DNA of 64,000 nt from Haloarcula argentinensis DSM 12282 (GCA_000336895.1 AOLX01000022.1:124001-188000), one strand, 5' to 3'. Positions 16,537 through 25,571 are shown, counted from the stretch's first letter. Notes: generated by a model not told the origin, from the sequence alone. Program-made: numbers and translations.

Positions 16537-16704
16537 ATGGAGTCGGAACCTGTTGCTCCGGTCGAGATGGCCGCGGATGGAGACATCATGGCGTCCGTCG
16601 AAGAGGGCCCAACGGACCAGTTTATTGTCGCCGACGTGACCCAAGACGACGCCTATCTCACAACCCCACTCCCGGACGCTGCCTCGCTCCCGGCCTGGCG
16701 ATAG
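16537..16704 (+). CDS. Short conserved-looking haloarchaeal protein, unknown function
   Basis: The 55 residues begin MESEPVAPVEMAADGDIMAS and end PLPDAASLPAWR, with a central VEEGPTDQFIVADVTQDDAYLT. It resembles small haloarchaeal proteins of unknown function (DUF7556-like, from memory). No metal site or membrane segment is visible. The start at 16537 fits a leaderless transcript from the TATA box upstream; the ATG at 16533 is out of frame. It lies upstream of serA but has its own promoter. Confidence 0.7.
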   Translation: MESEPVAPVEMAADGDIMASVEEGPTDQFIVADVTQDDAYLTTPLPDAASLPAWR

Positions 16705-16852
16705 GTCGCTGTCTGTCGTTTCATTTTTTGCTGACGGTCCCACCACTCAGGGTCCCCCATTAGCGGCGCGGTCACCCCGCCCAGAGTATCCGAACGCAGT
16801 CGTCCGGACCGAGAAAACAAGCGTTATGCCGTCCCAGTAAGTTCGATTCGGT

Positions 16853-18439
16853 ATGAAGGTACTCGTTACGGACCCTATCGCTGATGCCGGTCTCACGCGA
16901 CTCCGTGAGGCGGGCCACGACGTCGAAACTGCCTACGAGGTCGAGGGCGACGCGCTCCTCGACGCAGTGGCCGACGCGAACGCGCTCATCGTCCGCTCGG
17001 GCACCGAGGTCACCGAGGAAGTGTTCGCGGCCGCGCCTGACCTCATCATCGTCGGTCGGGCCGGTATCGGTGTCGACAACATCGACATCGACGCCGCCAC
17101 GGATCACGGCGTCATCGTCGCCAACGCCCCCGAAGGCAACGTCCGCGCCGCCGCCGAACACTCCGTCGCGATGGCGTTTGCAACCGCTCGCTCCATCCCA
17201 CAGGCCCACGACCGCCTCAAGAACGGCGAGTGGGCCAAAGGCGAGTTCCTTGGCACGGAAGTCAACAACAAGACGCTGGGCGTCGTCGGCTTCGGCCGCG
17301 TCGGCCAGCAGGTCGCCAAGCGCCTCGGCAGCCTCGGCATGGACATCGTCACGTTCGACCCCTACATCAGTCAGGAGCGCGCCGACCAGTTCGGCGCGGA
17401 GCTGGTCGACGACCTCGACGACTGCCTCGCCAAGTCCGACTTCATCACGATCCACACGCCGCTGACCCCCGAGACCGAGAACATGATCGGCGAGGACGAA
17501 CTCGCCGAACTCGAAGGCGGCTACGTCGTCAACTGTGCCCGCGGCGGCATCATCGACGAGCCGGCCCTTGCCGAAGCGGTCGAAGACGGCGTCCTGAAGG
17601 GCGCGGCGCTCGACGTGTTCGGCGAGGAACCCCTGCCCGAGGACAGCCCGCTCCTCGCTGTCGACGACATCATCGTCACGCCACACCTGGGCGCGTCGAC
17701 GGAGGCCGCACAGGAGAACGTCGCTACCTCCACAGCCGACCAGATCATCGCCGCGGCCAACGGCCAGCCCGTCGCCAACGCCCTGAACGCGCCGTCGCTT
17801 GACGAGGCGACGTTCAAACAGGTCGGGCCGTATCTCGACCTCGCCGACACCGCCGGCCGCATTGCGGTCCAGCTGTTCGGCGGCCACATGTCCGAAGTGC
17901 AGGTCACCTACGCTGGTGACATCGCCGAGGAGGACGTGGAGTACGTCACCGCCAGCGCACTGAAGGGCGTGTTCGCGCCCTCGGACCTGCAGGTCAACGC
18001 CGTCAACGCTCCGCAGATAGCCAAGGACCGTGGCATCGACGTAACTGAGTCCAAGACCCGAACCTCCGAAGACTACCAGAGCCTCATCACCGTCACCGTC
18101 TCGGACGGCGAGGAATCCGTCTCCGTCTGTGGGACCCAGTTCGGCGGCGAGGAACCCCGCATCGTCCGCATCGACGACCACCGCATCGAGGCGGTGCCCC
18201 ACGGGCACATGCTGGTCGTCCGCAACCGCGACGAGCCCGGCACTATCGGGTTCATCGGGACCGTGCTGGGCGAGGCCGACATCAACATCGCCGGGATGTT
18301 CAACGGCCGCGAGACCATCGGTGGGGAGGCCCTGTCCGTCTACAATCTCGACGAACAGCCGCCACAGGACATCATCGAGCGACTCAACGGCGACAGCCGC
18401 ATCATCGAGACGACCTACGTCGAACTCGGCGACGAGTAA
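16853..18439 (+). CDS. serA: D-3-phosphoglycerate dehydrogenase
   Basis: This enzyme makes the first committed step to serine: 3-phosphoglycerate + NAD to 3-phosphohydroxypyruvate. The 528 residues are the long form. They comprise an NAD-binding core with VGRAGIGVDNID, GVVGFGRVGQQVAKR, NCARGGIIDEPAL and PHLGASTEAAQ (catalytic His). An intervening domain (about 320-445) follows, then a C-terminal ACT domain (HGHMLVVRNRDEPGTIGFIGTVLGEADINIAGM) that usually gives serine feedback. The start at 16853 gives MKVLVTDPIADAGL. A small convergent ORF follows. No operon partner. Confidence 0.96.
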   Translation: MKVLVTDPIADAGLTRLREAGHDVETAYEVEGDALLDAVADANALIVRSGTEVTEEVFAAAPDLIIVGRAGIGVDNIDIDAATDHGVIVANAPEGNVRAAAEHSVAMAFATARSIPQAHDRLKNGEWAKGEFLGTEVNNKTLGVVGFGRVGQQVAKRLGSLGMDIVTFDPYISQERADQFGAELVDDLDDCLAKSDFITIHTPLTPETENMIGEDELAELEGGYVVNCARGGIIDEPALAEAVEDGVLKGAALDVFGEEPLPEDSPLLAVDDIIVTPHLGASTEAAQENVATSTADQIIAAANGQPVANALNAPSLDEATFKQVGPYLDLADTAGRIAVQLFGGHMSEVQVTYAGDIAEEDVEYVTASALKGVFAPSDLQVNAVNAPQIAKDRGIDVTESKTRTSEDYQSLITVTVSDGEESVSVCGTQFGGEEPRIVRIDDHRIEAVPHGHMLVVRNRDEPGTIGFIGTVLGEADINIAGMFNGRETIGGEALSVYNLDEQPPQDIIERLNGDSRIIETTYVELGDE

Positions 18440-18471
18440 CACAGCAGAATTTTCCGACAGCCGGGTACGGG

Positions 18472-18687
18472 TTATTCCCCGTGGAGAAGGCGCTCGTACC
18501 GGTCGACGACGGCCTGCCGATGTTCGCGCTCCTGTTCGAGCGCGGTTTCCAGCGTGGCTACCTGTGAGCGCAACAGCGCGATCTGTATCTGATAGATCGT
18601 ACTTGGTGTCTGCCGGGGCGATGGTGACGGGGAACCCGACCGGTCCCCGGAGTCGAACGACGGCGCTGAATCGCGGGACGAGGCCAT
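18472..18687 (-). CDS. 71-residue coiled-coil protein, unknown function
   Basis: The residues comprise a Ser/Asp/Pro-rich N-terminal 30, then a helix YQIQIALLRSQVATLETALEQEREHRQAVVDRYERLLHG with heptad-like Leu/Ile spacing, typical of a short dimeric coiled coil. The ATG at 18687 is the first start giving this unit; the frame is open further upstream without protein-like content. It lies between serA (convergent) and the polC stop. It was not recognised. It resembles the small coiled-coil proteins often annotated as hypothetical in haloarchaea. Confidence 0.6.
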   Translation of the reverse strand: MASSRDSAPSFDSGDRSGSPSPSPRQTPSTIYQIQIALLRSQVATLETALEQEREHRQAVVDRYERLLHGE

Positions 18688-18779
18688 ACCCGTGACAGGA
18701 CCGCCACGGGCAAAAACACCCGTCGGACGGCTGTCACGCGCCCGTCTGTCACCTTGAGAAGTCCGGGTGGCGTTGTCGT

Positions 18780-21700
18780 TCACATGAAGTCCGCAATACC
18801 TGACTGCTTGTTGTGATCGTTCTCGAACACCGACTCGATTTTCCGCTCCAGTATCTTGAGCCGCTGTTTCGTGTAGTCCCGTGCGCCGAACTCGTCGGCG
18901 ACGCGGATGGCCGTGTCGATGTACTTGTTGACCGACCCCTCGTGGACGGTGAGGTTGACGCGGCCGCCACACTCTCGACAGTCACCGGTCAGGGGCGCAC
19001 GGCGGAACGACTCGCCGCAGTCGAGACATCGGACCTCCTGTCTGGAGAACGCCCGGAGGTTGCCGATGAGGTCCGGCAGGAAGTGGTACTCGATGATTCG
19101 TTCGGCCACGTCACTTTCGACGACGGCCCGGAGCTTCCGGGAGATCTCAAGCTGGGCGTCCATCTTGTCCTCCATCGAGCCGAGCGTCTTGTACGCCGAG
19201 AGATCCGGCCCGGCGGCGATGTTGGTCGTGTCGTGGGTGTGGCGGAACTCGGTGTACTCGCGGTCGGTCCCCAGCGTCTCCTCGGCGATCTTCATCACGT
19301 CCTCGACCTCGGTCGGGTCCTTCATTTCGCGGGTGGCCTCGTAGAACTCCCGGGGATAGGTCTCCATGATGTCCATATTGTGGGCCTCGTCGTCGATCTC
19401 GCTCGGGTCGATACGGGAGGACATCACCAGTGGAGCGTCCATCTGGCCGCCACGCTGGTTCGGGAGATACGACTTCGAGAAGTTCAGCAGGCCGTCCATC
19501 AGGAGCATCACGCAGTCCTCGTCGCCGTCGCACTGCCCGACGTAGGTGCCTTCGACGGCCACCCGGTGCGTGTCAGCGACCGTGAGACAGTAGACGTGGT
19601 CGACGTCGCTTTCGACGTACTCGACAGCCTCGACGGTGTCTGTCGGGGCTGCGCCGTCGGTAGCTGCCGTCGAAGCTTCGCCGCGTGCTGTCATCGTCGT
19701 CGTCTCGCCGCCGTCGTAGGCAGGGAGGTCGTCGCCGGCGGCTAAATCGCTGGCCGGAACCTCTTCGATTCCATCGGAGCCAGCCCGGAGCATCGTGTGG
19801 TCGGGCGTCACCCGGAGTGTTCGGTCGCCAACGGTTACTTCGACGAGGTGGTCCGGCGCGGGGTGTTTCGAGACGGCGTCGACGGGCTGTCGACAGGGGC
19901 CGTTCTCGCCAAGCGACGACACGGTAAGATCGCCGTCTAGTTCCTGAACGAGCGTTCCGAAGTCGTCCTCTTCGGGGTCGTCCAGTCGGCTTTCGACCAG
20001 TTCCTCGATGGTACCGTATTCCCAGTTGCCGCCCTCATCCTCGTACCACAGCCGGGTGTCCGGGTGGAAGCAGTTCCGGCGCTTGGCGGCGTGGAAGTAC
20101 GGGTGCGCGTAGCCGACGGCGGCGGAGGTGAAACCGACCACGCGGCCGACCGTCGCCGCGCTGGTGTGAGGGGCCATCCCGAACACGAGTTCGCCGACGA
20201 GGTCCTCGCGGTCGTCGAACTCGTAGAACCGTTCCAGCCCGTAGTACTGCTCCAGGAGGTCGTCGACGAACCGGGCGGTCTGGAGCATGTGTTCGGCCGC
20301 GCCGTCGGAGAGGACGATGTCCTGGACCTTCAGTTCCACGAGCTGGTCGTCGTGGGTCAGCGGGTCGCCGTGGATGTCTTCTTCGTAGCCCAAGCCTCGG
20401 AGTCGTTCGGCGGAGACATCCAGTTCCGCGGCTCGGACTGCGGTCACCGGCAGGTCCGTCATATCGTAGCGGACCGTGCCGTCCTTGAACGCCGACACGT
20501 CGTGTTTCGCCCGGAGGATGCCCTTCTCCATCGGTTCCGGGACTTTCTCCTCGGATGTGAGCCCCTTGACCGCTTTCAGTTGCTCGAAGGCCGTCTCACG
20601 CTCCCCGACGGTTTGCAGGGCGTCCCGATACGCTTCCTGCAGGTCGAGCACTTTGTACTGGGTCGGCGAGGCGAGCGTCTCACAGCGTCCACACTCCGCG
20701 CGGCCGGACTCGTCGCGCTCGACCTCGGCTTCACAGTCGGGACAGACGTACACCGGTTCGGTAGTCCCGCTGCATTCGGCACAGTTCGCCTGGTGGGTCT
20801 CGGTCCCGCAGTCGGGACAGCGCCGCCGGGCGACTTCCACTTCTATGCGGCCGGGCGTGTCGCTCATCCCGTCGGCGTGTTTCGTCGCCTTTGCCACGTC
20901 CCGCTGTGCGCCGCCGGCCTCGCCGATGGGGCTGAGCGTGTGGACGGCCGGCGAGAGGTCTCGTCGCTCGGATTTCTCGGGGCGACCCATCCGGTTGCCG
21001 ATGCGGGTCGGGGCGCGCTCCCGGACCTGGAACGGCGCGATCTCGTTTATTGCTTTGATAGCGTTCTGGCCGTCTTCGCGCTCAGCGTCCTCGGCAACCC
21101 CGATTGCGTCGAGCGACTCGCTGTCGCCGTAGGTCCGGGCGTGCTCAGAGAGGTCCGACGGTGTCCAGTCCCGCTCTAGCGACCGGGAGAACCCCAGCGT
21201 CCGAACCAGCGGTACCCAGTCGGTGACCGTAATCGTCTCCTCGTCCTGCGTGTGCTCGACGAGCAGGTGTTCGAGCGTCTGCTGAACGGCGTCGCTCCGT
21301 GGAAGAATAAGTGCGCCGTCGTCGCTGTGTGCGTTGCCCGCCGTGCCGTCCATCTCCGGATCGGCGTACGCGCCGTCGGCCTGTGCGACCTGTGCGTCCT
21401 CGACGGCGTCGGCGAGCGCACACATCTGGTCGACGCTCACGTCGTGCCAGAGGTAGGTGTATTTCGGGTGCAACGGGGCGTCGTACTCGGTTGCCCACTC
21501 GATAGCTTCCTCGGCGCTCGGGTCGGCGAGGTCGATGTGGGGCGAATCCTGCATGGCCTGTACGTCCGCGTCGGCGGCCGCGAGGTCCTGCTCCCACCAC
21601 TCGACGGTGTAGGAGGCCGGCGCGAGCGGGTGGTTGTTCTCGACGAACTCGCCGTAGTTGACCAGATACTCGCCCAGGTCGAGTATCTTCTCGACGCCGT

Positions 21701-22967
21701 TGCGGACTGCCAGCGCCTCCTCGGCGTCGTCGATGCGGCGGACGTCGCCGTTGGCCAGACGAACGGTCGGCCCCTCGATGGTGTCGACCGGCACGACGCC
21801 GGCGGCTTTCCCCGGCCGCTCGGTCTTGATCTGGGTCCCAGTCGCGAGGAAGTCATCGACGAGATGCATCGTCGCTGGGTGGACGCCGGCGGTCGCGAAG
21901 CCGTGGTTACGTGATCGGCCGTAGCGAAGCCGGAACCCGCCCGCTTTCGACGGGTGAGAGAACACCGGCCGGCCGGCGATGAGGTCCCGGAGGTATTTGT
22001 CGGCGGGGTCGACCCGCGGCGGTCCTGCCTGCCCGTCAGCCTCGTCCCCGCCGTCGTCGTCCGCGCCGTCGCCACCGTCGTCGCCGTTCGCGTCTGCTGC
22101 GCCGTTCTCCTCGTCGGCTTCGTCCTTGCCGATGGTCCCGTCGATGAGGTCCTGTAGCCACGGCCAGTCGACCTCGTCCAGGTTCCGGGTGTAGCGCTGT
22201 ATCTTCGGAGCTTTCAGCGCGATCCCTTCGGCCAGTACCAGACACATCCCGCCCCGCGGGGAGTTCGAGTCGACGCGTTCGAGATCCCGGTAGCCTGACA
22301 CCTCCTCGTCGCCGGTCGCCTCCCCGTCGAGCATAATAGGCATGTTCTCGGCGATGAACTTCGTCTCCTTCTCCTTTGGCGAGTACTGGAGACCGGTGTC
22401 CTTGTCGTAGAGGTCAATCTCCTCGGCGTAGCGGCCGATCTCATCGTCGCGGGCCTTGTACTGGTCGATACCGAGCAGCGCGCGGGCGTAGTCCGCGACC
22501 AGCACGGACAGCGCCTGTGCGGTTCCGCCGGCCGAGCGGATCGGCCCGGCGTAGTAGACGTTGATGAACTCCGTGCCGTCGTCGTTTTCCAGCAGTTCCA
22601 CGCGGTCGATGCCCTCGATAGGGGCGGCGACGACGCCTTCAGTCAGCAGCGCGACGGCAGTCCGGACCGCGCCCTCGACTTTCCCTTCGCGGCTGTCGTA
22701 GTCGCCGACAGTCCCTTCGACGAAGTCCTCAACCAGTTCTAAGGCGGCCTCCTCGCGAGACATCTGCCCCTCCAGCTCCCGCACTCGCTCGGCCACCCCG
22801 TCGATGCCGAGGATGTTCTCGACCCGATCGGCCATGTCACGGGCGGTCGGAATCTCGACTTCGGGCTTCGGGTCGCCGCCGCGCTCTTTGGCCCGCTCGG
22901 CGACATCGAAGGCGGCTTCGAGCTGGGTTTCGAGCGTTTCGAAGTACTGTTCGTCGGCCTCCCGCAT
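18780..22967 (-). CDS. polC: DNA polymerase D large subunit (DP2), with intein
   Basis: This is the catalytic subunit of family D polymerase, partner of DP1 at 724-2301. There are 1395 residues before splicing and 1215 after. Seen: PIRSAGGTAQALSVLVADYAR near the N terminus, an acidic insert (about 275-310), zinc-finger clusters CPDCGTETHQANCAEC and CPDCEAEVERDESGRAECGRC, then a 180-residue intein, the catalytic CDGDEDCVMLLMDGLLNFSK with paired aspartates, and a C-terminal CLDCGESFRR/CRECGG zinc ribbon. The ATG at 22967 begins MREADEQYFETLE; the frame extends to 23042, but that overlaps the upstream gene. Only one base separates it from the PPC gene stop, so the two are co-transcribed. Confidence 0.96.
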   Translation of the reverse strand: MREADEQYFETLETQLEAAFDVAERAKERGGDPKPEVEIPTARDMADRVENILGIDGVAERVRELEGQMSREEAALELVEDFVEGTVGDYDSREGKVEGAVRTAVALLTEGVVAAPIEGIDRVELLENDDGTEFINVYYAGPIRSAGGTAQALSVLVADYARALLGIDQYKARDDEIGRYAEEIDLYDKDTGLQYSPKEKETKFIAENMPIMLDGEATGDEEVSGYRDLERVDSNSPRGGMCLVLAEGIALKAPKIQRYTRNLDEVDWPWLQDLIDGTIGKDEADEENGAADANGDDGGDGADDDGGDEADGQAGPPRVDPADKYLRDLIAGRPVFSHPSKAGGFRLRYGRSRNHGFATAGVHPATMHLVDDFLATGTQIKTERPGKAAGVVPVDTIEGPTVRLANGDVRRIDDAEEALAVRNGVEKILDLGEYLVNYGEFVENNHPLAPASYTVEWWEQDLAAADADVQAMQDSPHIDLADPSAEEAIEWATEYDAPLHPKYTYLWHDVSVDQMCALADAVEDAQVAQADGAYADPEMDGTAGNAHSDDGALILPRSDAVQQTLEHLLVEHTQDEETITVTDWVPLVRTLGFSRSLERDWTPSDLSEHARTYGDSESLDAIGVAEDAEREDGQNAIKAINEIAPFQVRERAPTRIGNRMGRPEKSERRDLSPAVHTLSPIGEAGGAQRDVAKATKHADGMSDTPGRIEVEVARRRCPDCGTETHQANCAECSGTTEPVYVCPDCEAEVERDESGRAECGRCETLASPTQYKVLDLQEAYRDALQTVGERETAFEQLKAVKGLTSEEKVPEPMEKGILRAKHDVSAFKDGTVRYDMTDLPVTAVRAAELDVSAERLRGLGYEEDIHGDPLTHDDQLVELKVQDIVLSDGAAEHMLQTARFVDDLLEQYYGLERFYEFDDREDLVGELVFGMAPHTSAATVGRVVGFTSAAVGYAHPYFHAAKRRNCFHPDTRLWYEDEGGNWEYGTIEELVESRLDDPEEDDFGTLVQELDGDLTVSSLGENGPCRQPVDAVSKHPAPDHLVEVTVGDRTLRVTPDHTMLRAGSDGIEEVPASDLAAGDDLPAYDGGETTTMTARGEASTAATDGAAPTDTVEAVEYVESDVDHVYCLTVADTHRVAVEGTYVGQCDGDEDCVMLLMDGLLNFSKSYLPNQRGGQMDAPLVMSSRIDPSEIDDEAHNMDIMETYPREFYEATREMKDPTEVEDVMKIAEETLGTDREYTEFRHTHDTTNIAAGPDLSAYKTLGSMEDKMDAQLEISRKLRAVVESDVAERIIEYHFLPDLIGNLRAFSRQEVRCLDCGESFRRAPLTGDCRECGGRVNLTVHEGSVNKYIDTAIRVADEFGARDYTKQRLKILERKIESVFENDHNKQSGIADFM
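19533..20072 (-). other. Mini-intein in DP2 (180 residues)
   Basis: The insertion begins with Cys after KRRN (CFHPDTRLWYED, block A) and ends VEGTYVGQ just before Cys+1 of CDGDED. The block B signature is LRVTPDHTML, and blocks F/G are VYCLTVADTHR and GTYVGQ. No LAGLIDADG or HNH endonuclease domain fits in 180 residues, so it can splice but not home. The last residue is Gln instead of the usual Asn, as in some PolII inteins that still splice. It interrupts the DP2 chain immediately before the catalytic DGD. Confidence 0.9.
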
Positions 22968-22968
22968 C

Positions 22969-23391
22969 TTAGGTGTTCCAGAGGTCCAGGTCGGTTGGTT
23001 CGTCGTGCTCCCGCCGGAGTTCCGTATCGAATCCGCGGACATACAGCTCGCCCGCCCAGACGGTGCCGGCGTTCAGGTGGCCCGCGATCGCCTCGCCGTC
23101 GGGCCGCGAGAGGACGGCGTGGGTGTGGGCGAACCGCTCCTCGTCGAGATGCGAGATGTTGCCCATGCAGGCGGCGACTTCCAGCGGTTCGTCGAAGGTC
23201 AGCGAATCGTACTCGGTCCGGTCCTGGTCGTAGAACATGAGTTCCGCGTCCTGCACTGCCCCAAGCCCGTAGAAGAAGCCGGCGTCGATGCCCTGTTCGT
23301 CCGCGAAGGCCTCGATCTGCGCGCGCCAGTCCCCACCGTGCTCCAGTCGGCAGACGAACTCGGACGTACTGTCGACTTCGCGGTAATCCAT
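22969..23391 (-). CDS. PPC/DUF296 domain protein
   Basis: The 140 residues form a single PPC (plant and prokaryote conserved) domain, a trimeric fold found in AT-hook proteins and alone in prokaryotes. Seen: IEAFADEQGIDAGFFYGLGAVQDAELMFYD, GNISHLDEERFAHTHAVLS and GHLNAGTVWAGELYVRGF; the H...HTH residues suggest a metal site. The start at 23391 (MDYREVDSTSEF) gives the normal length. It precedes polC by one base, so it is probably the first gene of the polC transcript. A TATA-like ATATAAACGG on this strand (about 23448-23439) gives a leader of about 30 bases. The biochemical role is unknown. Confidence 0.82.
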   Translation of the reverse strand: MDYREVDSTSEFVCRLEHGGDWRAQIEAFADEQGIDAGFFYGLGAVQDAELMFYDQDRTEYDSLTFDEPLEVAACMGNISHLDEERFAHTHAVLSRPDGEAIAGHLNAGTVWAGELYVRGFDTELRREHDEPTDLDLWNT

Positions 23392-23442
23392 ATCTGTAGT
23401 GGATGGCAGGCCGCTCCAAAAGCGTTGCTTTCGGTCCAACCG

Positions 23443-23530
23443 TTTATATCCGAAGCCGAGGCCACGGCCGCTGTGACATGACCACAGCCCGGCGCGCTTA
23501 GGGGTTGTGCGGCACACCGCGCCGGGACCG
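23443..23530 (+). ncRNA. Candidate structured small RNA between the PPC and LigT genes
   Basis: A TATA-like TTTATATC (23443-23450) predicts a start near 23470. From there two hairpins follow: GCTGTG/CACAGC (23470-23475/23483-23488) and a perfect 9-bp CCCGGCGCG/CGCGCCGGG (23488-23496/23518-23526). The second loop contains TGTG/CACA that could pair further. The same TATA read on the minus strand can serve the PPC gene, so direction is uncertain. No T-run follows the second stem. This is a weak but testable call. Confidence 0.3.
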
Positions 23531-23579
23531 ACCCGTGCCGCCTGTTCGCCATTGCGCCGGGACAGACGACCGACCAGCG

Positions 23580-24089
23580 CTACGCCGGCAACGACACCCG
23601 GCTGACCGGCTGGTTCCGGTCGGCGTCGTAGAACGTGAGTTCGTCGACGGTCCACCGGATCGGTTCGATGTCCCGTTCGACCAGCCGCGCGGCCGCGTTG
23701 CGGTCCCCGCCGCGGGCGACGGTCACGTGCGGGATGTACTCCGCTCCTTCCATCTCGTCGACGGGGTCGAACCGATCACAGAGCCGCTCGTGCAGGTCGA
23801 CCAGTCCGGGGCTCTCGACGGCGAGATACACCACCGGCGAGGGACCAGTCACAGCCGTTTCGAACTGCTCGACGCCCGCAATCTGGGCCTCGAACGCCGG
23901 CTGGCCGCGAAGCGCCTCGCGCCCCTGCGCTTCCAGTCGCGCGTAGGCCGCGTGGTCGCCGTTTCCCAGCCGTTTGGCGACTAACGTGTGCTCGCCCCGT
24001 CCCCGTCGCTGTGCGAGCGGCAGGTCCGTCGCGAGGTCGGCCGCTAGCGACGTGACTGCTGACGGAAGCGGGACGTTGATGCTGTACAC
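23580..24089 (-). CDS. 2'-5' RNA ligase / cyclic phosphodiesterase family (LigT/ThpR)
   Basis: The 169 residues belong to the 2H phosphoesterase superfamily. The second motif HVTVARGG is clear; the first is HTLVAKRLG, a plausible HxTx-like variant. The family includes RNA 2',3'-cyclic phosphodiesterases and tRNA half-joining enzymes. The GTG at 24089 (MYSINVPLPSAV) was chosen over a TTG at 24116 because related haloarchaeal proteins begin at this position and the upstream codons are not conserved-looking. It stands alone, with a small membrane protein gene upstream on the same strand. Confidence 0.72.
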   Translation of the reverse strand: MYSINVPLPSAVTSLAADLATDLPLAQRRGRGEHTLVAKRLGNGDHAAYARLEAQGREALRGQPAFEAQIAGVEQFETAVTGPSPVVYLAVESPGLVDLHERLCDRFDPVDEMEGAEYIPHVTVARGGDRNAAARLVERDIEPIRWTVDELTFYDADRNQPVSRVSLPA

Positions 24090-24129
24090 AGTGAGCGGGT
24101 CGCTCGCTGCGGGCAAAAAGAGCGCGGTC

Positions 24130-24318
24130 CTACAGCCGGTCGACCAGCCACAGGACGATGAGAACGACCAGAATCACGCCGAGGAACGGCTGAAGTATGC
24201 CGAGCAGGCCAGTCAACAGTCCGAGTGCCGTATCGAGTACCTCGAGCACCAACCAGACGACAATGAGAACGAGGACAATCTTCAGCAGGGTGTCCACGTC
24301 GAGTTTCGCTCTGTCCAT
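24130..24318 (-). CDS. 62-residue two-helix membrane protein, unknown function
   Basis: MDRAKLDVDTLLK is followed by about 47 residues that are almost all Leu/Val/Ile. These form two membrane segments broken near LDTALGLLTG, ending VLWLVDRL. It resembles small haloarchaeal membrane proteins (DUF7554-like, from memory). It is preceded at 24319 by a non-coding stretch and followed after 40 bases by the ligase gene on the same strand. Function unknown. Confidence 0.65.
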   Translation of the reverse strand: MDRAKLDVDTLLKIVLVLIVVWLVLEVLDTALGLLTGLLGILQPFLGVILVVLIVLWLVDRL

Positions 24319-24438
24319 GCTCAACCGGACTCCCTCACGGGGCAAACCCCTTGTGGCCACAGCGACCGGTGATTCAGGCCCCGGCAGAGATGCGGCATGT
24401 GATGTAAGGTCGCAGCGTATCAGTTCACACAATCGGCA

Positions 24439-24449
24439 ATAAACGATAT
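24439..24449 (+). promoter_or_regulatory. TATA-like box of the membrane HTH gene
   Basis: ATAAACGATAT lies about 33 bases before the ATG at 24477, giving a leader of some 9 bases. Confidence 0.45.
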
Positions 24450-24476
24450 ACCTGCTGAGGGGGTAGCCGCGGTAGG

Positions 24477-25571
24477 ATGGGCCGGAGCGCTGGAACGCTG
24501 GTAGTCGTATTCGTCGCAATAGCACTGCTTGTCCCGACAGCGACCGGCGTCGGGTTCGGTAGCCTCGGCCAGCAGTCCGTCGACGCGGACGTGGTCGTCA
24601 TGACCGCTGACGTAGACACTGACGGGACCGCTGACTGGACGGTTGCCTACCGTATCCGACTGGACGACGACAACGCCACGCAGGCCTTCGAGGACCTGCG
24701 TGCCGATATCCAGACAAACCCTGCAGCGTACACGGACCGCTTCGAGAGTCGGATGCAACGCACTGCCGGGGCCGCGGAGAACGCGACCGGCCGCGAGATG
24801 GCCATCGAGAACGTCTCTGTGAGCGCACACGAGGAGACGTTCGGCCAGACGTACGGCGTCATCACCTACCGGTTCCAGTGGACGAACTTCGCTGGCGTCT
24901 CCGACAACCGCCTCGAAATCGGTGACGCGCTCTCTGGGCTATTTCTGGACAGCGAAACCTCACTGACTGTCCGCTGGCCGGCAGGCTATCAGGCCACCTC
25001 CGTCGCGCCGCAGCCTGACGAGCGGGAGAACGCCTCTGTCACCTGGCGCGGCCAACAGACGTTCGGGGAAAGCGAGCCGCGAGTGGTCGTCAGCCCAGAG
25101 GACAGCGCCGGTGGTGACAGCGGATCGAACGGCCTCCTCGTCGGCGGACTTCTCGCGCTGGCCGGCATCGTCGCCGGGGCATACGCCCTTCGACGATACG
25201 GCATCCTCGGCGGCGGTGAGCCGGCCGAGCCGCCGGCGTCGATGGTCGACTCGGACGATTCAGAGGCGGAAGCCGCCGCCGGCACCGACGCCGACGCTGG
25301 CACGCCGCCGGCTGAACTCCTGAGCAACGAGGAGCAGGTCCTGCAACTGCTCGAATCGAACGGCGGGCGGCTCAAACAACAGCAGGTGGCCGGCGAACTC
25401 GACTGGACCGACGCCAAGACGAGTCAGGTCATCGGCGGCCTCCGTGACGAGGACAAGGTCGAGACGTTCCGTATCGGCCGAGAAAACGTGGTGACGCTGC
25501 CGGACACTGATGTGGCTGGTGGCGACGGCGGCGGGGTCGACGGAACCGACAGCGGTGACGAAACACGGTAA
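24477..25571 (+). CDS. Membrane-anchored protein with cytoplasmic winged-helix domain
   Basis: The 364 residues comprise an N-terminal signal segment (RSAGTLVVVFVAIALLVPTATG), an extracytoplasmic beta-rich domain (about 30-215), a membrane span (about 220-243, GLLVGGLLALAGIVAGAYAL), an acidic linker, and a C-terminal winged helix (about 285-340, LLSNEEQVLQLLESNGGRLKQQQVAGELDWTDAKTSQVIGGLRDEDKVE). This is a one-component membrane regulator layout common in haloarchaea (DUF7345/DUF7343-like, from memory). It could convey an envelope signal directly to DNA. The target is unknown; the secreted protein gene downstream is a candidate. Confidence 0.78.
   Translation: MGRSAGTLVVVFVAIALLVPTATGVGFGSLGQQSVDADVVVMTADVDTDGTADWTVAYRIRLDDDNATQAFEDLRADIQTNPAAYTDRFESRMQRTAGAAENATGREMAIENVSVSAHEETFGQTYGVITYRFQWTNFAGVSDNRLEIGDALSGLFLDSETSLTVRWPAGYQATSVAPQPDERENASVTWRGQQTFGESEPRVVVSPEDSAGGDSGSNGLLVGGLLALAGIVAGAYALRRYGILGGGEPAEPPASMVDSDDSEAEAAAGTDADAGTPPAELLSNEEQVLQLLESNGGRLKQQQVAGELDWTDAKTSQVIGGLRDEDKVETFRIGRENVVTLPDTDVAGGDGGGVDGTDSGDETR

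Noticed and set aside
16772..18442. Open frame of 556 codons antisense to serA
   Set aside because: Same effect of codon bias; serA is unambiguous with all catalytic motifs.
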